DNA of 64,000 nucleotides from Anaspis maculata. Its lineage: Eukaryota; Arthropoda; Insecta; Coleoptera; Scraptiidae. The notes below the pieces were generated by a model that had not been told where the DNA came from, searched no databases, and worked only from the letters and a program-made list of their open reading frames with translations. Positions within the stretch are counted from its first letter, which is position 1. Every line of letters begins with the position of its first letter. The stretch lies in NCBI GenBank assembly GCA_949128115.1, contig OX421968.1, forward strand, positions 8,618,001 to 8,682,000, read 5' to 3'. Positions 1 to 11,562 of this stretch are shown one piece after another. The position numbers and the translations under genes are program-made.

Positions 1-93
1 TTATCAATACACAATATTCCGCGGAAGTGGCGCTCCGACACGGATGTCATGCGAACTAAGAAAACGGTGACAAGTTGTCATCGCGCATGTTCA

Positions 94-274
94 GGGCCGC
101 TATTCTTGAATCGTGTGAGAAAAGTCCCTGGGAGTATTATATAATCCGTACTACACTTCTGTAGCGAAAGTTGCCTAAAAAACACGATTTTAGGCAACAT
201 TCGCTACATCAGTGTACTGCGGAATGTATTTTACTCCCAGGGACTTTTCTCACAGGATTCAAAAATAGCGAGCC
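94..274. repeat. 181 bp foldback MITE, copy 1
   Basis: This is a near-perfect hairpin. It opens with GGGCCGCTATTCTTGAATCG and closes with a degraded complement of that end, and both arms share CAGGGACTTTTCTCAC and GTTGCCTAAAA around a short loop. A second copy of identical length sits at 19997-20177 in the opposite orientation. No coding potential or clear target duplication is visible, so the superfamily is unknown. Confidence 0.8.
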
Positions 275-659
275 AGAACTCGACAATGACATCGACTTCA
301 GTGTTTGACGTTAACGTTTTGTACAGTTCTATCAGCAACTTGTGAAGTCTTCCGATTTAAAATGCATATTCGGCGGTCGAAAAAGTGTGTGCCACTCAGA
401 GGACCGACTGTCGCCACACCATGCTGTCGTCAATACAATACAGCACTGATTAAATGAAATATACCCAGACAATTTCGCGGTAAATTTGAATGTTATGGTT
501 GAAGTGTTCCATGTTTTTTTATTTCGTAATTTGGGGCATTTGGGAATGATCCCTAACATATGTGCTTTCATGAATAGGTTGCGAGGGTTACTCCGATTTT
601 TCTATGTAACCACTTCTACTTGAAAACGACGCATAATCCATTGAGCTTAGTTTGAGAAT

Positions 660-1146
660 CACCTATTTTACAGCGTAACATATGGAAGACTTAAAACGAA
701 TCACCTCGTTTTTTAGCGCATGCGCTAAGCGGTCACGCAATATTGTGTATTGGTATTGCAAATCGCCAAATCGTGTGTCATAACTGTCAATCGCGTGATT
801 TTGGCACTTATATAAATTAACATTTATCTCGCCACACCAATTACCCGCTGTCATTATTTCTGTTTTCATCTTTCTATAAAGTCGACGCTGAAAAATGCCC
901 CATAAATGTTGTGTGCCACACCGCGCTCAAAATTCAACAAGACAGAAATGGCATAAAATTCCACAAGTTCCCCAGCAATGAAGTTCTGAAGAAGCGATGG
1001 GCCGTTGTCCGACTTTTATTCGCAATTTGCAAAAACATAAACAAACGAAACTATTCGATAATATGGATCTGGCGCAAGCGCGCTGTGCCACCGAACCAAA
1101 GCCACCAAGTGGCGACAAGCTGAACCAACATCATGCAATTGCCCTA
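660..1146. mobile_element. THAP-fragment repeat, copy 1 (one end preserved)
   Basis: Positions 720-840 match 15173-15290 and positions 840-1146 match 13948-14240, both in inverted orientation, so this is a second copy of the element at 13948-15333. The right end CATGCAATTGCCCTA is the conserved terminus. The left terminus could not be found. Copy 1 lacks the nested insertions that split copy 2, so it approximates the uninterrupted form. Confidence 0.7.
895..1120 (+). pseudogene. Decayed THAP zinc-finger domain fragment
   Basis: An ATG at 895 opens a short frame reading MPHKCCVPH. The continuation reading NGIKFHKFPSNEVLKKRW lies in another frame. Together these resemble the start of a THAP domain (C-x4-C near the N-terminus, then FHxFP and a conserved W). 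The second zinc cysteine reads as Arg and the frame is shifted, so the domain cannot fold as annotated. The same defects occur in the copy at 14040-14197, so the decay came before amplification. THAP domains bind DNA and occur in P-element-type transposases and in host factors. Here a transposase origin is more likely, because the fragment lies in a repeat with inverted termini. Confidence 0.55.
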
Positions 1147-1678
1147 TAGGGAACGGATTTTACAATGCTTTGCGTCTCTAGGTACATTTGCTCACTCAAC
1201 GTTAAAGGTCAGTACAGGATGTTCGTTTAAGGTAGAAAATGCGTTTACAAAAAACGTATCATTCTTATTTATCGCGAAAAAAACGCACAATTCATTGCAT
1301 ATCAGCACTTGATTTTGGCGGCAAGCATAAACGGATGGGGAAATAACGAAAAAATGTACGCTGATTACCCAGCTGTTGGCCTTTGAAGAAAAAAAGAGGC
1401 GAAGCTCTGAAGCATACCTCTCGACTATTACAAGGGTGCGTCACTCCTAAGCACTTCTGAGTGCAGGGGTCTCGGGTCTCGGGTGTTGGTTGCCGTCATG
1501 ATATTGTGTAAAAATTATCAGGGAAACAAGCTCAAGTTGAGGATTTTCATAAATCAAAACTGATATTTTTCTGAATAAGAAATGGTTGGAGCCGGAAATA
1601 ATCTAATGATTTGAGTCTTTGCAAGAATTCACTACCAGCGTGGAACTTGCGCACTAATTGGTAGCTTTTCGTGTGCAG
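1147..1678. other. Intergenic or intronic, nothing recognised
   Basis: No reading frame, RNA gene or clear repeat was recognised. The last part (about 1655-1678) is a pyrimidine-rich tract ending in TGTGCAG that acts as the acceptor for the first visible MAP7 exon, so this stretch is probably intron of that gene. Confidence 0.4.
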
Positions 1679-4600
1679 CATCGTCGAGACCAAGCAGTTC
1701 GCTTAGTCAGCAAAGCACAACCAGTGTCACCAGCTCGGTAAGCGTGAGACATCGCCCGTCGGCGTCCAGACGTCCGAGACCAGCCAGCATCGCAATAACC
1801 GGTGTCACCCATGATTTGATTAAAAATGACGCTAGGAAAGGTGACCCGAAGCCGCCCATACCAAAAGCTAGGAAGCCAATAAGTCGAGACGGCAACAAAC
1901 CATTCAGAAGTTCCAAACCATCATCGGGTGATGGAACACCCAACAGCTTGGCTTCACCAGTTTCGGCTGCTCCAACTGCTTTCGAAAGTAACCAACCCCC
2001 ACCATCACCACCACCTCAGGATCATCCACAGCAGTCACCACCGCAACAACAGCAGCCACCACAACAACAACAACAACAGCAACAGTTTAATCAGGTGCCA
2101 GCACAAAATAGTGAACCTGTAGTAGAGATAAACGAACAGAAATTCACGGAAACGGTCAAGGAACCAGTTCAGGTGGATTCCGTAGTTCCCGAGCAACAGA
2201 AGCCAGTGATAGAAAACACGGAGTGCCTAAATAAGTGAGTAGTTGAACCAGAATCGCCACGGTATATTTACTTGTAACTTGATTCCAGTACCGTATCAAA
2301 CCCGGTGATAGAATCGTCAGTAGAAAAGCCTGAAGCGGTTTTGCATTTGCAATCAACACCCGATGAAATCAAGCAAATCACGCAAGAATTGATCAAAACC
2401 GAATCGATCCCTCCCGCAGCTGCTGTTGCTGACGTCAAACCGGTGGCGGCTGTTGCCGTCGAAGCGACCAGCATGACGGCATCCATGATCGAAAATGAAA
2501 TGACAACTTCAGTCACGAAAGTTCGCATCAATACTGAAGAGGAAGCAAAAGCCGCACTGGCAGAGCGACGACGTCTCGCCAGGGAGGAGGCCGAAAGACA
2601 AGCGGAACAGGAACGACTGAGGATCGAACAGGAGACGCAGGTCGAGCTCGAGAGACAGAGGGCGGAGGAGGAGCAGGTCCGCATGCTGATCGAGCAGCAG
2701 AGGATTGCGGAACAAGAAAGATTAGAGGAGGTAAATGTCTCAAATAAGTAGACCAGTCCCGTCCGTGTCCCCTGCCCGAGTAGACCCCAATATCGTAAAG
2801 AGGTTTTTAACGTTTGACAAGAGTAGAGCTCTGTACGTTTTTATCTACTCCTAAAAGTGAAATTCGGAGGAACAGCATCAAAATTGAGCAGTTGGGGTCG
2901 CCCTTGAAGCTTAGTACACATTTCAAACGCCCTTTGCATGACCTCAAGCTGTCAAGCTCAGAGGCGCAGATATGCAAGAGCATGGTTAAGGTGCGCCAAA
3001 AAAATTAAAATCAATAGTATATTATTCAACAAGCGGGTAATGATTGCTTCTTTCTCATGAGGATGCAGTTTGCCGGCACGAGCCCTGGCGAGTGTCGTAA
3101 AGCATCCGAATGAGTAATAGCCATTACCCGCGAGTAGAATACTATGCTTTATCCAGTCTTATTGAAAAATGCAGGCATGTAGCGCGTGATGATGCGTGCA
3201 TTATTCAATAGGACTGGATTAAATAACTTATCCAATCCAATATTATAATTAATTAATTCATGAGTCCGGAAATTCTCGGATAACATTTGGATAACTTCTA
3301 CACTGATCAAGGGACATTCCCAGTGGCGTAACTAGAGGGGGGGGTTCCGGGGTCACCCCCCCCCCCCCCCATTGGCCATCGAATTCCCTGAAAAAATTTC
3401 AAATGCGACGCTTTTTTATTCGTTTTGCTCCTCGCATATTCTTCAGTCGTGATCCCCCCCCCATTGGACACTTCTAGTTACGCCACTGGACATTCCTCAC
3501 GAATTTGATCTTTCAAGTCTTCCAGATTTTGTGGTCTGTTGATGTAGACTTGTGATTGAAGTATCCCCATAAGAAATAATCAAGGGTGTTGAGATCCGGA
3601 AATCTCGCGGGCCACTATATCGGTCCTCCTCTGCCAATCCACCTTTCAGGAAAACAGTGCGGCAAGCACGCCGTCTGTTTGCGAATTTCGTATACGAAGC
3701 TTGCGTATTTTCTTTTGTATAAACTTGCCTATTGTCATTCGTCTTTGCAATCGGAAACGATCGTAAAAAGTCGTGCCCGTGGATGAAGGTCGCCATATTG
3801 CTAAAATTTCAGCGACGAAGAGGGAAGATGCAGATATATTATGCTAGACAAAGACAAGAAAGATCGACACTTTACGCAAAACCTAAGGTTTTTGAATTTG
3901 TACGGAGCTTGTGGGCTGTGCATAGGCACGGCTGTGGGTAGGATACGCAAGGGGCTGGTCGATTTTTACGAAATACGAAAGTGGCGTGCTCACAAAATTC
4001 GGATACGAGAGCGAACTTCGTAACCGTTTGAACGCATGCTCTGCACGGGGCAGAAGACGCAAGGGATTGGGTTATTCACTATTTACGAAACATGAAGTGG
4101 CGTGCTAACAAAATTCGTATACGAACATGAATTTCGTAACTGATTGACAACGTGCTTCCAGTAGGTGTCCAAAAGAGTAAGGACAGGTCGCGCATAGTGA
4201 CCTAAAGGGAAGACTGAAGGGCCTAAAGGGCGACTGGAAAAGTTTGACCTTGAAGTGAAATATTTTGAGAGATTTTATGAACATTTCTACGATAAAAATG
4301 TTTTTATCTTGTCAAAACATCATCAATAAAAAACTAGAAATTTACCACCTTTGATAATTATCATCTCGGAAACTATTAGTTCAAAAGGTGTAATTTCACA
4401 TTCTCCACAGGCTATCAAGGAAACTCAAAAGAAAGAGGAGGAAGAACGATTGAGACGAGAAGAGGAACAGCGCTCGAAAATTTTAAAAGAAGAAGCCGAC
4501 AGGAAGGCGAAAATCGAGGCGGAAAAGAAGTCCGCTGAACAGCAAGAACGACTCAAGAACGAGGAGAAGGAACGCGAAGCGCGCAGAAAAAGAGTCGAGG

Positions 4601-5067
4601 CTATAATGCGCAGGACGCGAGGGATGAACAACGTTAACTCGCCGCAGGTGTGTTTTTCATTCGAAAATTTGCACATCGATATTGTGAATTGGTGATTGTT
4701 TTCTTTTGTTTTGCTTTCAGAATTCTGAAGACAAAAATGAGAATAAGTCTGAGAACAAATTAAATGGGACGAAACAGGTGGAACAAGAACATGGTGCTAA
4801 AAATGGAAAAGATGTCGATTTGGTAGATAACATGTAGGTATAATTTGGCTTTTAGTTTGCTATGCTACGTAAAATGGTAATGGTAATGTTGTGGTTATTT
4901 CCCTTTCTGTTTCCAGCATCCCAGATGACACAGTGAAAAACGCGAATACTGTGTCCATAACTACAATAAACAGTACAGATTCAATAAATTCAAATAATAC
5001 ATGGCAAACTACACAGCAGTATGGTAATTTTGTTAATAATATAACTAACAGTTGTGGAGGCAACTGA
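1679..5067 (+). CDS. MAP7: MAP7/ensconsin-family microtubule-associated protein, 3' exons
   Basis: Five exons join in frame: 1679-2234, 2289-2730, 4411-4647, 4721-4833 and 4917-5067, with TGA at 5065-5067. All junctions are GT-AG (donors GTGAGT, GTAAAT, GTGTGT, GTAGGT), and the phases agree. The first visible exon starts in phase after TGTGCAG, so the N-terminal exons, including any start, lie left of the window. Exon one is rich in Ser, Pro and Gln with a polyglutamine run. Exons two and three encode a highly charged Glu/Arg/Lys coiled coil. It ends in RRKRVEAIMRRTRG, which I recognise as the C-terminal signature of the MAP7 domain. MAP7 proteins bind microtubules and recruit and activate kinesin-1, and this region corresponds to the kinesin-binding half. 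The C-terminal tail is short and Asn-rich. Intron 2 carries a hAT MITE. The insect orthologue is called ensconsin. Confidence 0.85.
3012..3240. repeat. Imperfect foldback repeat in MAP7 intron
   Basis: ATCCAGTCTTATTGAAAAATG near 3155 pairs with CATTATTCAATAGGACTGGAT near 3215, and AACAAGCGGGTAATG pairs loosely with CATTACCCGCGAG. This suggests two adjacent or nested short hairpins. No target duplication was found. Confidence 0.45.
3321..3488. mobile_element. hAT-type MITE (168 bp)
   Basis: The terminal inverted repeats are CAGTGGCGTAACTAG and CTAGTTACGCCACTG. They are flanked by a perfect 8 bp duplication GACATTCC (3313-3320 and 3489-3496). An 8 bp duplication with CAG...CTG ends is diagnostic of hAT superfamily elements. 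The interior has long G and C homopolymers and no coding potential. It lies inside the MAP7 intron at 2731-4410. Confidence 0.88.
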
Positions 5068-6200
5068 TTTGTGTTTTTCAGATTCGTTGATGTGAACATT
5101 ACATTTGAATTATAGTTTTGTTCCGTATTATTGTATTGTACGATACCTAGAATTGCCCTTGTTCTAGTTAAGTAATTTATTTTGGTATTTCGCAGTGGTT
5201 ACATGCGTACACACTAACGGACGCGAACTTGCACTTATTTACATACATGTGTATATATTTACTATAAGGTGCATGGAAAGTATGGCAACTCCATTTATAA
5301 TTTGTTTATTATGTTATTATCATTTTCTGACTGAGAGTGTACTATAGATATTCCCGATCAAAAAATGTTATTATTAATAAATATTTTACGATGTTATCAT
5401 TCAGTATTACACGTTATATGCTTCGGAATTATGTTGAAATCGTGTCCGTGTGAGAACTTTTTGTTGATTACCCTTTTTTCCCCACTTCGATCGTACCCGC
5501 TGTAGTAGGTAAGTAAGCAGTTTAACAGAAAGAACAAAATTCAGTCCGATCGGGTTTTCCACACATCTTCCAATAAGCAAACTCAGTCATTACTAGTCAT
5601 CTTGATTGTATGTTGAATTGTTGTGTAAAGTTATCTTATACCCCCTGTCTTGTGTTGAAGCAGTTGGTTTTTTTTTTTAATGTATGTTCAACACTTTTAG
5701 GCAATTTTATTTAATATAGTACTGTATATTGCATTTGAAATTTATATAATACAATATTTAAAGTCACACCACCTCCAGTTCGCATGTGAACATGTTTTAT
5801 CATTATGGAAAAGGGTTATTTCGTTACTAGTGTTAACAATATATTTTCAAGTACTGTTTCCTTTCATTATACATGAATATGAAATCTATACTGTTAGTGT
5901 GTTACATAGATTTTGTATAGATTAGATAGAGAGAAGAAGAATACGACGTTTTTAATATATATGCGTACTTTTTTTGACTGGAACAGTAATTGTTACTCTA
6001 AAATTAATTTCATATAACATGTGATTAATTCATTATTATATTATTAAATCAATTTCAATACTGAAGACAATTATAGATTCAAATGTAACCCCCATTAATA
6101 AATATTAATTATTGTGGTTTATTACGATTCTGTAAAACGCTTGTTAAAAGTGCTTAATAAATGTAAAATTTATTTATGACTTCTGATTTATTATTTTACA
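5068..6200 (+). other. MAP7 3' UTR with several AATAAA signals
   Basis: AT-rich, non-coding sequence follows the MAP7 stop. AATAAA hexamers occur at 5376-5381, 6097-6102 and 6156-6161, so the mRNA probably ends near 5400 or, for a longer form, near 6180. Which site is used cannot be told from sequence alone. Confidence 0.5.
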
Positions 6201-7119
6201 TTTTCCTAGTCTTCAAACTTGAGATAGGTACTGAATCTTGAAATCTTTGTAAAGCCAACTTGAAGTCCAATTTTTTCATGAAGAGGTGGATTAGTCAGCT
6301 TGTTTAGTTGCAGTATCAACGTTAAAGGGCATTAGCCATAGCTATAAACTTGACTATACAGGTGTCTTGAAAATACACCGACAACGTTCTAGGGCAGCTT
6401 CCTCTCATCAAAACAAGAAAAAAAAGTTCCTATGAACATGGGTCCGAAAACGCTTCCTAAGGGAGCTACAGGTCCCTTGAGGTGGGACCCTGAAGATGGT
6501 GTTTATTTAATATTTCCAAAACCGTTCAAGGGAAATGAATAAAACTTGACACATTTAATAACTTTCTTATGCCCAACAAAATTCGAATGTCTAACAAAAA
6601 TGAAGTTGCTTTGAAATAGTTTTTCTTTCGCCTTGAATATCGTAATTAAAAATCGGTTGTGTCACCCCAAAACTTTCCCGTCTAGTATCCAGGAACCTAT
6701 GGAATGTTTTGTTTGAAAAGTCCTTTCGAATGGGAAGTTGGAATTAGGGTAAAGATCGAAAATAATTTGCAGGAAATTGAAAATTTTTTCAGGAAAATTT
6801 CAATTTTTCGAGAAAACCACGAATCTTCTTCGAAATCATCTTATTATTGAAAAATCGTGAATTAAAGCTTCACTTTACACTCCATAATTCAAGTCCGGTC
6901 TTGAGACTCCAGGCCGGTTCTACATTTTCAACCGGAAAATTCTCGGGAAATTGGAAAAAAAGAGGTTGGAAAATGTTCAAGAACCAGTTACCTCTTGTTT
7001 TAAAAAAATTGTGAAAATCTGTTCACGGGATAAAAAGTTGGAAAATTTGCAGTTTTTCCAGAGAGGAAAACTCGAAAACAGCGAGTCCGATTTCAAAAGT
7101 TTTTCCTCTAAAAGTTAAT
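6201..7119. other. Intergenic, no gene recognised
   Basis: The stretch is AT-rich with repeated GGAAAATT and TTTTTCC strings. It may be the eroded outer part of the large inverted repeat that starts near 7120, but I could not align it convincingly to the right arm beyond about 10165. Confidence 0.3.
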
Positions 7120-8132
7120 TCAATCTTTTCTCCAACTTTCATTCGCAGCATGTCTGCACCTAAAATGAATATTAGTCCAGTAAAATTAGGATTTAACTTG
7201 GAACAAATTAGGGGCAGGATGAAAAAAATATGGCGATGTAGAGAATGAAAAACTAAATAAGAAAAACCAAAGTTTCATTTCCAGTCATCCCGGGAACCAT
7301 GGAAAAAAAAATGGAGAAGATGGAAAAACATGCGCCGCGATCTTTCTTTTGAAACAGTGAGAGAACGGTGAGAGATGTGTGAAAACTGTCAGAGACAAAG
7401 TTGTAGGGAATTCAATAATCTACAAAAAAGTCCCTGGGGGCATATGTCTAACTTCTTCAGTTTAGCCGTTTATCGCAGTCAAAGTTGCGCGCCGGTCTAG
7501 TGAAGTGGAAAAACTGTCCGCGTGACCTTTCTTCTTGGATGCTGTGAGAACGACAAGAGATATCAAAAAATTGTGAGCGACAAAGTTGTAGAGAATTGAA
7601 TGCTCCACTAGAAACTCTTCAAGGCCAATTATTATCTCTCCTAGTTTAGCCGTGAACCACGTTTGAAGTTGCGCGACAATCCTGTTGATAAAGTGGTTCT
7701 TCTGAAAAACTTACAAAAACCCTAGACTCGATGAAAAAACTATGACAATGTAGAGGATGAAAAAATGGATCTAAAAAAACAAAGTTTCATTTCACACCGT
7801 TTCGAGAAACCTGAGAAAAAAAAAGAAAAACTTGAAAAATAGTGATTTGCACTCGCAGCTTCCTCATTGAATACTGAAATAAACGTGATGAATATAGAAA
7901 ATCTGAACAAACTAGCTTGTAGAAGATTAAATGATCTATAGAAAATCCCGTGATGTCATGTATGCATCTTTGTCGACTTAGCTGCGGAGCGCTATCAAAG
8001 TTGGGGTACATGACTCGTGACGCGTCGCATATGTGGTGAAACTGGCACGACGTTGCGATCATTGTTTAATTGATTATAAAACATGATTGAATGATTTGAA
8101 AAAATTGCGTGCTTTGTTTAACGTCTGGGTAG

Positions 8133-8425
8133 CTACTTATTGTTAGAATTATCATTGTAGTCATCATCATCGTCTTCCGAAACGACAATGCAGGAAGCGT
8201 GAGAACAGGTGGTTCCACGGCAGTGGTGGTAAAACTTGGTACACTTGAGGTCAGATTTTCTGCATCCACAAGGCTTTTCGCAGTTTTTCAAGCATCTGCA
8301 GGAAATCAGCCGTAGCAGATTTTCGAGAGCTACGTTATCCTGGGTTCTAATAGGCATCAACAGAGAAATGTTTAATTTCCAACCCCATTGTTCAGGTGGA
8401 CAGTTGTTGTTGTTGAATGATAATT
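8133..8425 (-). pseudogene. Cys-rich CXC-like C-terminal exon of a transposon protein
   Basis: The minus-strand frame is open from about 8425 to a TAG at 8133. It reads CPPEQWGWK, then about 30 residues, then ISCRCLKNCEKPCGCRKS and CTKFYHHCRGTTC, and ends in an acidic tail. The regular CxC..C..CxC..C..C..C spacing resembles Tesmin/TSO1-type CXC motifs that end many transposon-encoded proteins of animal genomes. That link is from memory of the motif and is not proven. No upstream exon was found in the core, so this is an isolated remnant. It lies exactly between the two long inverted arms, which suggests it belongs to that element. Confidence 0.5.
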
Positions 8426-8980
8426 GTTAATCAGAAATCAGTTGAAAAACATCTCATTATCTAACGTGAATCACGTTTTTCAATTATTATACATATTGTG
8501 CTACAAAATACGAGTACTTTCCCAGTTTCAAGCCTGAGTGTCACGATACTATTTTCGTACTATTTCGATGCTATAAATAATTATATGATTAGAAAAGACA
8601 AATTCAGAAATTCCCTAGCAACCTAGTCTCTCGTCCTAGATTTCTAGAATGAAAATATGGCAAAAATAGTACAGTGACACTCACGACTCTAATTTTGCCA
8701 AACAAGAAACTTTATACATAACAAAGCGTTCATCCGCGGAGTTACATTTCCAACAATAGTTACCAGACGTTCAACAAAGCACGCAATTTTTTTCAAATCA
8801 TTCAATCATGTTTTATAATCATATGAACAATGACCGCAACGTCGTGCCAGTTTGACCACATATGCGACGCGTCACTAGTCATGTACCCCAACTTTGATAG
8901 CGCACTGCAGCTAAGTCGACAGAGATGCATACATGTCATAACGGCATTTTATATGGATGATTTTATCTTCCACAAGCTAG

Positions 8981-9361
8981 TGATGCCAAGGACGAACGGG
9001 GCGCAGCTAGGCGGAAGGGCGGAGCCTTCGGCCTCTGGCGGAAGCGCACTCTTGATGGTGGTGGTGAGACCCGAGGCCTCGATTGCGAACGATTTCCGCT
9101 CGGCGGTTGATTCGGAAAGGTGGCCCCGAGAGGGGCCGATGCTTTGGCCCTGAAAAGGGCCAATGGTTTCTTGAAACGGATGACTGTCGATGGGAAGCAT
9201 CTGGGCGAAGGCCGTCTGCGGACGTGCGGTGCGTAGTCGATGCGGCGATGTGTGTCGGCTCAGGACTGCTGAACGACTGGGGAGAATCATACAAGCGTCG
9301 GCTTATATAGGAGCGAAGGGACGAGCGTTGGCTCCGCCTCCTTCCGGCCGGGCCGGTAACA
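8981..9361 (+). mobile_element. Solo LTR (381 bp)
   Basis: This GC-rich block interrupts the right arm of the long inverted repeat. It starts TGATGCCAAGG, ends GGTAACA, and is flanked by the 4 bp duplication CTAG (8977-8980 and 9362-9365). The left arm shows the empty site AAGCTAGTTTGTTC. TG...CA ends, a short duplication and a TATA-like TTATATAGG near 9302 fit a solo LTR made by recombination between two LTRs. It differs from the gypsy LTRs at 28562 and 33660. The several overlapping short reading frames inside are not genes. Confidence 0.75.
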
Positions 9362-10165
9362 CTAGTTTGTTCAGATTTCCCATATTTATTACGTTTATTT
9401 CAGTATTCAATGAGGAAGCTGGGAGTGCAACTCGCTATTTTCCAACTTTTTCTTTCTTTTTTCTTAGATTTCCCGGAACGGTGTGAAATGAAACTTTGGT
9501 TTTTTAGATCCAGTTTTTCATCCTCCACATTGTCATAGTTTTTTCATTGCGTCTAGGGTTTTTGTAAGTTTTCCAGAAGAAAAAATTAACCAACAGGATT
9601 GTCACGCAACTTCGAACGTGGTTCACGGCTGAACTAGAAGTGATAATAATTGGCCTTGAAGATTTTCTGGTGAAGCATTCAATTCTCTACAGCTTTGTCG
9701 CTCACAATTTTTTGATATCTCTTGTCGTTCTCACAGCATCCAAGAAGGAAGGTCACGCGGACAGTTTTTCCACTTTACTAGACCGGCGCGCAACTTTGAC
9801 TGCGATAAACGGCTAAACCGAAGAAGTTAGACATATGCCTCCAGAGACTTTTTTGTAGATTATTGAATTCCCTACAACTTTGGCCCTGACAGTTTTTACA
9901 CATCTCTCACCGTTCTCGCACCGTTTCAAAAGAAAGATCGCGGCGCATGTTTTTCCATTTTCTCCATTTTTTTTCCATGGTTCCCGGGATGACTGGGAAT
10001 GAAAGTTTGGCTTTTATTATTCAGTTTTTTATTCTCTACATCGCTACATTTTTTTCATCCTGCCCCTAATTTGTTCCAACTTTGGCCTAAAAATCGCCTC
10101 ATTTTACTGGACTATATTTCGTGGGGCTCACTGCATGTCGAAGTTTGCAGTGCATTTTTTTCAAA

Positions 10166-10540
10166 TTCACAGAATATGCAGGTTTCATTTTGAAAAAACT
10201 ACCGTCGGAAAACCGGAACCGTGTCGATTTTGAAAATAGGCCTACATGACGCCCAATCCAATCTACTTACGTTATCAGTTGCAATTTTTCAAAAACGGTC
10301 GAATCCCGAGCAGAAATGAATTTTTGACCATGGTGGAGTCCTACTACAAAAGCGAGTCGTTCTGGTCAAAACCAGGGCGAGAGGCCGTCTCGGGTGGCAA
10401 CGGCCAGGAGAAATTTCAAAAATTCATAACGCCTGGCTGAAGAATTGTGGAAAACTGCAACTGCAGACTTAATTTGACGCTTTTGTTGTGTTGCTCCCTG
10501 CCAATTTTGGATCAACGGTTCGGCTGTTATCGTGGAAGAT
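10166..10540. other. Intergenic, nothing recognised
   Basis: No gene, RNA or inverted repeat was recognised. The end (about 10500-10540) leads into a CAGACAGA/CACACG microsatellite. Confidence 0.3.
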
Positions 10541-10612
10541 CACAGACAGACAGACAGACACACACGCACGCGCACACGCACACGCATACACACACACACA
10601 CACACACATGCG
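10541..10612. repeat. CAGA/CACACG/CA microsatellite
   Basis: A compound simple repeat: CAGACAGACAGA, then CACGCACGCG, then a run of CA dinucleotides. The reading frames over it are artefacts of the repeat. Confidence 0.9.
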
Positions 10613-11099
10613 CAGCACAGCATGCGCTCTAGACCTGAACTAACGTGGCGAGGTATGAGTTTATCTTTTATGCCTCCAATGTTAGAATCCAGAAAAAAGA
10701 AAATTTCTTCAAATAGGAGCATGTTGAACGCCTGGCAGTTTTGCATCGCTTTACATGTCACCCAGTCCCAGTATAAACTTCACTCAAGTTGCATTGAGTT
10801 TCTTATTCGTAGTTATGGATTATCAGAAGATTGGGCTAAGCAAGGGCATAAACAGATTCCAAATCGTCCAAGACAATCAGGAGTTATCCCGATTTGAAAA
10901 GGGGCAAGATTTTCGGTGTGTCGTATTCAATGTTGCGTAGTTTAGAACATTCGAAATACACTTTTCCACATGATTTAATTCAATTTGTTGGGCCAGCCCA
11001 AAAAAAAAAAATTCGTGAGGAAGTCTGCATTGCACGTTCTTTCAACTTTGTTTATGTGATGGTTAGACCTTTTGGATCTGTAGGTACCTACTCAAAAAA

Positions 11100-11562
11100 T
11101 TGTGAATTGTGAATGTGTCATGCGGACTTTTCTGGGGCCCTGAATCTGGAACAGTTCAAAAGTGCTCTTTCTGTCCTTCAGGTTGGACGGCGTCTATCCT
11201 AGGGATTTCCCTAACAGAGAGTTGCAGATCAGGTTTCACTTGCAGAGTTTGAACAATTGAGAGTTGTTCACCTGAACAAAATTCTTTTCGGGGAGTTGAC
11301 TGACTGCGCTGAGATTCTGAGCAAGATTGACTTTCGCGTACCTGGTGCTCATTTGAGTTCAAAGGCTCTTCTGTTTCTGCTACCTTCTGCCAGAACAAAT
11401 CTTATGGCGTTTTCTCCTCTCAGCAGGATGTACTTGCTCAAATCACAGCTTGATCAAGAATGACGTTGACCATCCTGTCCTGCACTCTTTCAATATACAG
11501 CCTTCTCTAAACTCGACCTGTGGCCTGTTGGTCGTTCTAATCAATAATAAATAAATAAAATC
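11100..11562 (+). mobile_element. 3' end of a 5'-truncated non-LTR retrotransposon
   Basis: The frame starting near 11254 reads ELRVVHLNKILFGELTDCAE, followed shortly by KIDFRVPGAH and then a RTN-x-x-x-x-SPLSRM motif. I recognise this as the C-terminal tail that follows the reverse transcriptase domain in jockey/CR1-type non-LTR elements. Upstream residues FRLDGVYPRDF lie in another frame, and the tail after the stop continues in a third (HPVLHSFNIQPSLN), so the copy is frameshifted and dead. It ends in AATAATAAATAAATAAA, a typical simple-repeat 3' terminus. A 5' truncation is normal for such insertions. Confidence 0.6.

Larger units (their letters stand above)
7120..10165. repeat. Long inverted repeat: ~1 kb arms around a 640 bp core
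   Basis: The left arm (about 7120-8125) is matched in reverse complement by the right arm (about 8765-10165). Shared landmarks include CATCCCGGGAACCATGG against CCATGGTTCCCGGGATG, and AATTGCGTGCTTTGTT against AACAAAGCACGCAATT at the inner ends. The arms contain degenerate internal subunits with CGACAAAGTTGTAGAGAATT. The right arm is longer because of a solo LTR at 8981-9361. The core (8126-8764) holds the remains of a cysteine-rich reading frame. The layout resembles a DNA transposon with very long terminal inverted repeats. The superfamily is not identified. Confidence 0.8.

Noticed and set aside
2268..2743. Minus-strand frames opposite the second MAP7 exon, rich in Ser, Cys and Leu
   Set aside because: They are antisense shadows of the charged coiled-coil exon, whose frame and splice sites are clearly the real ones.
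8949..9294. Several overlapping reading frames of 66-113 codons on both strands
   Set aside because: They lie inside a GC-rich solo LTR, where stop codons are rare by composition; none has a domain.
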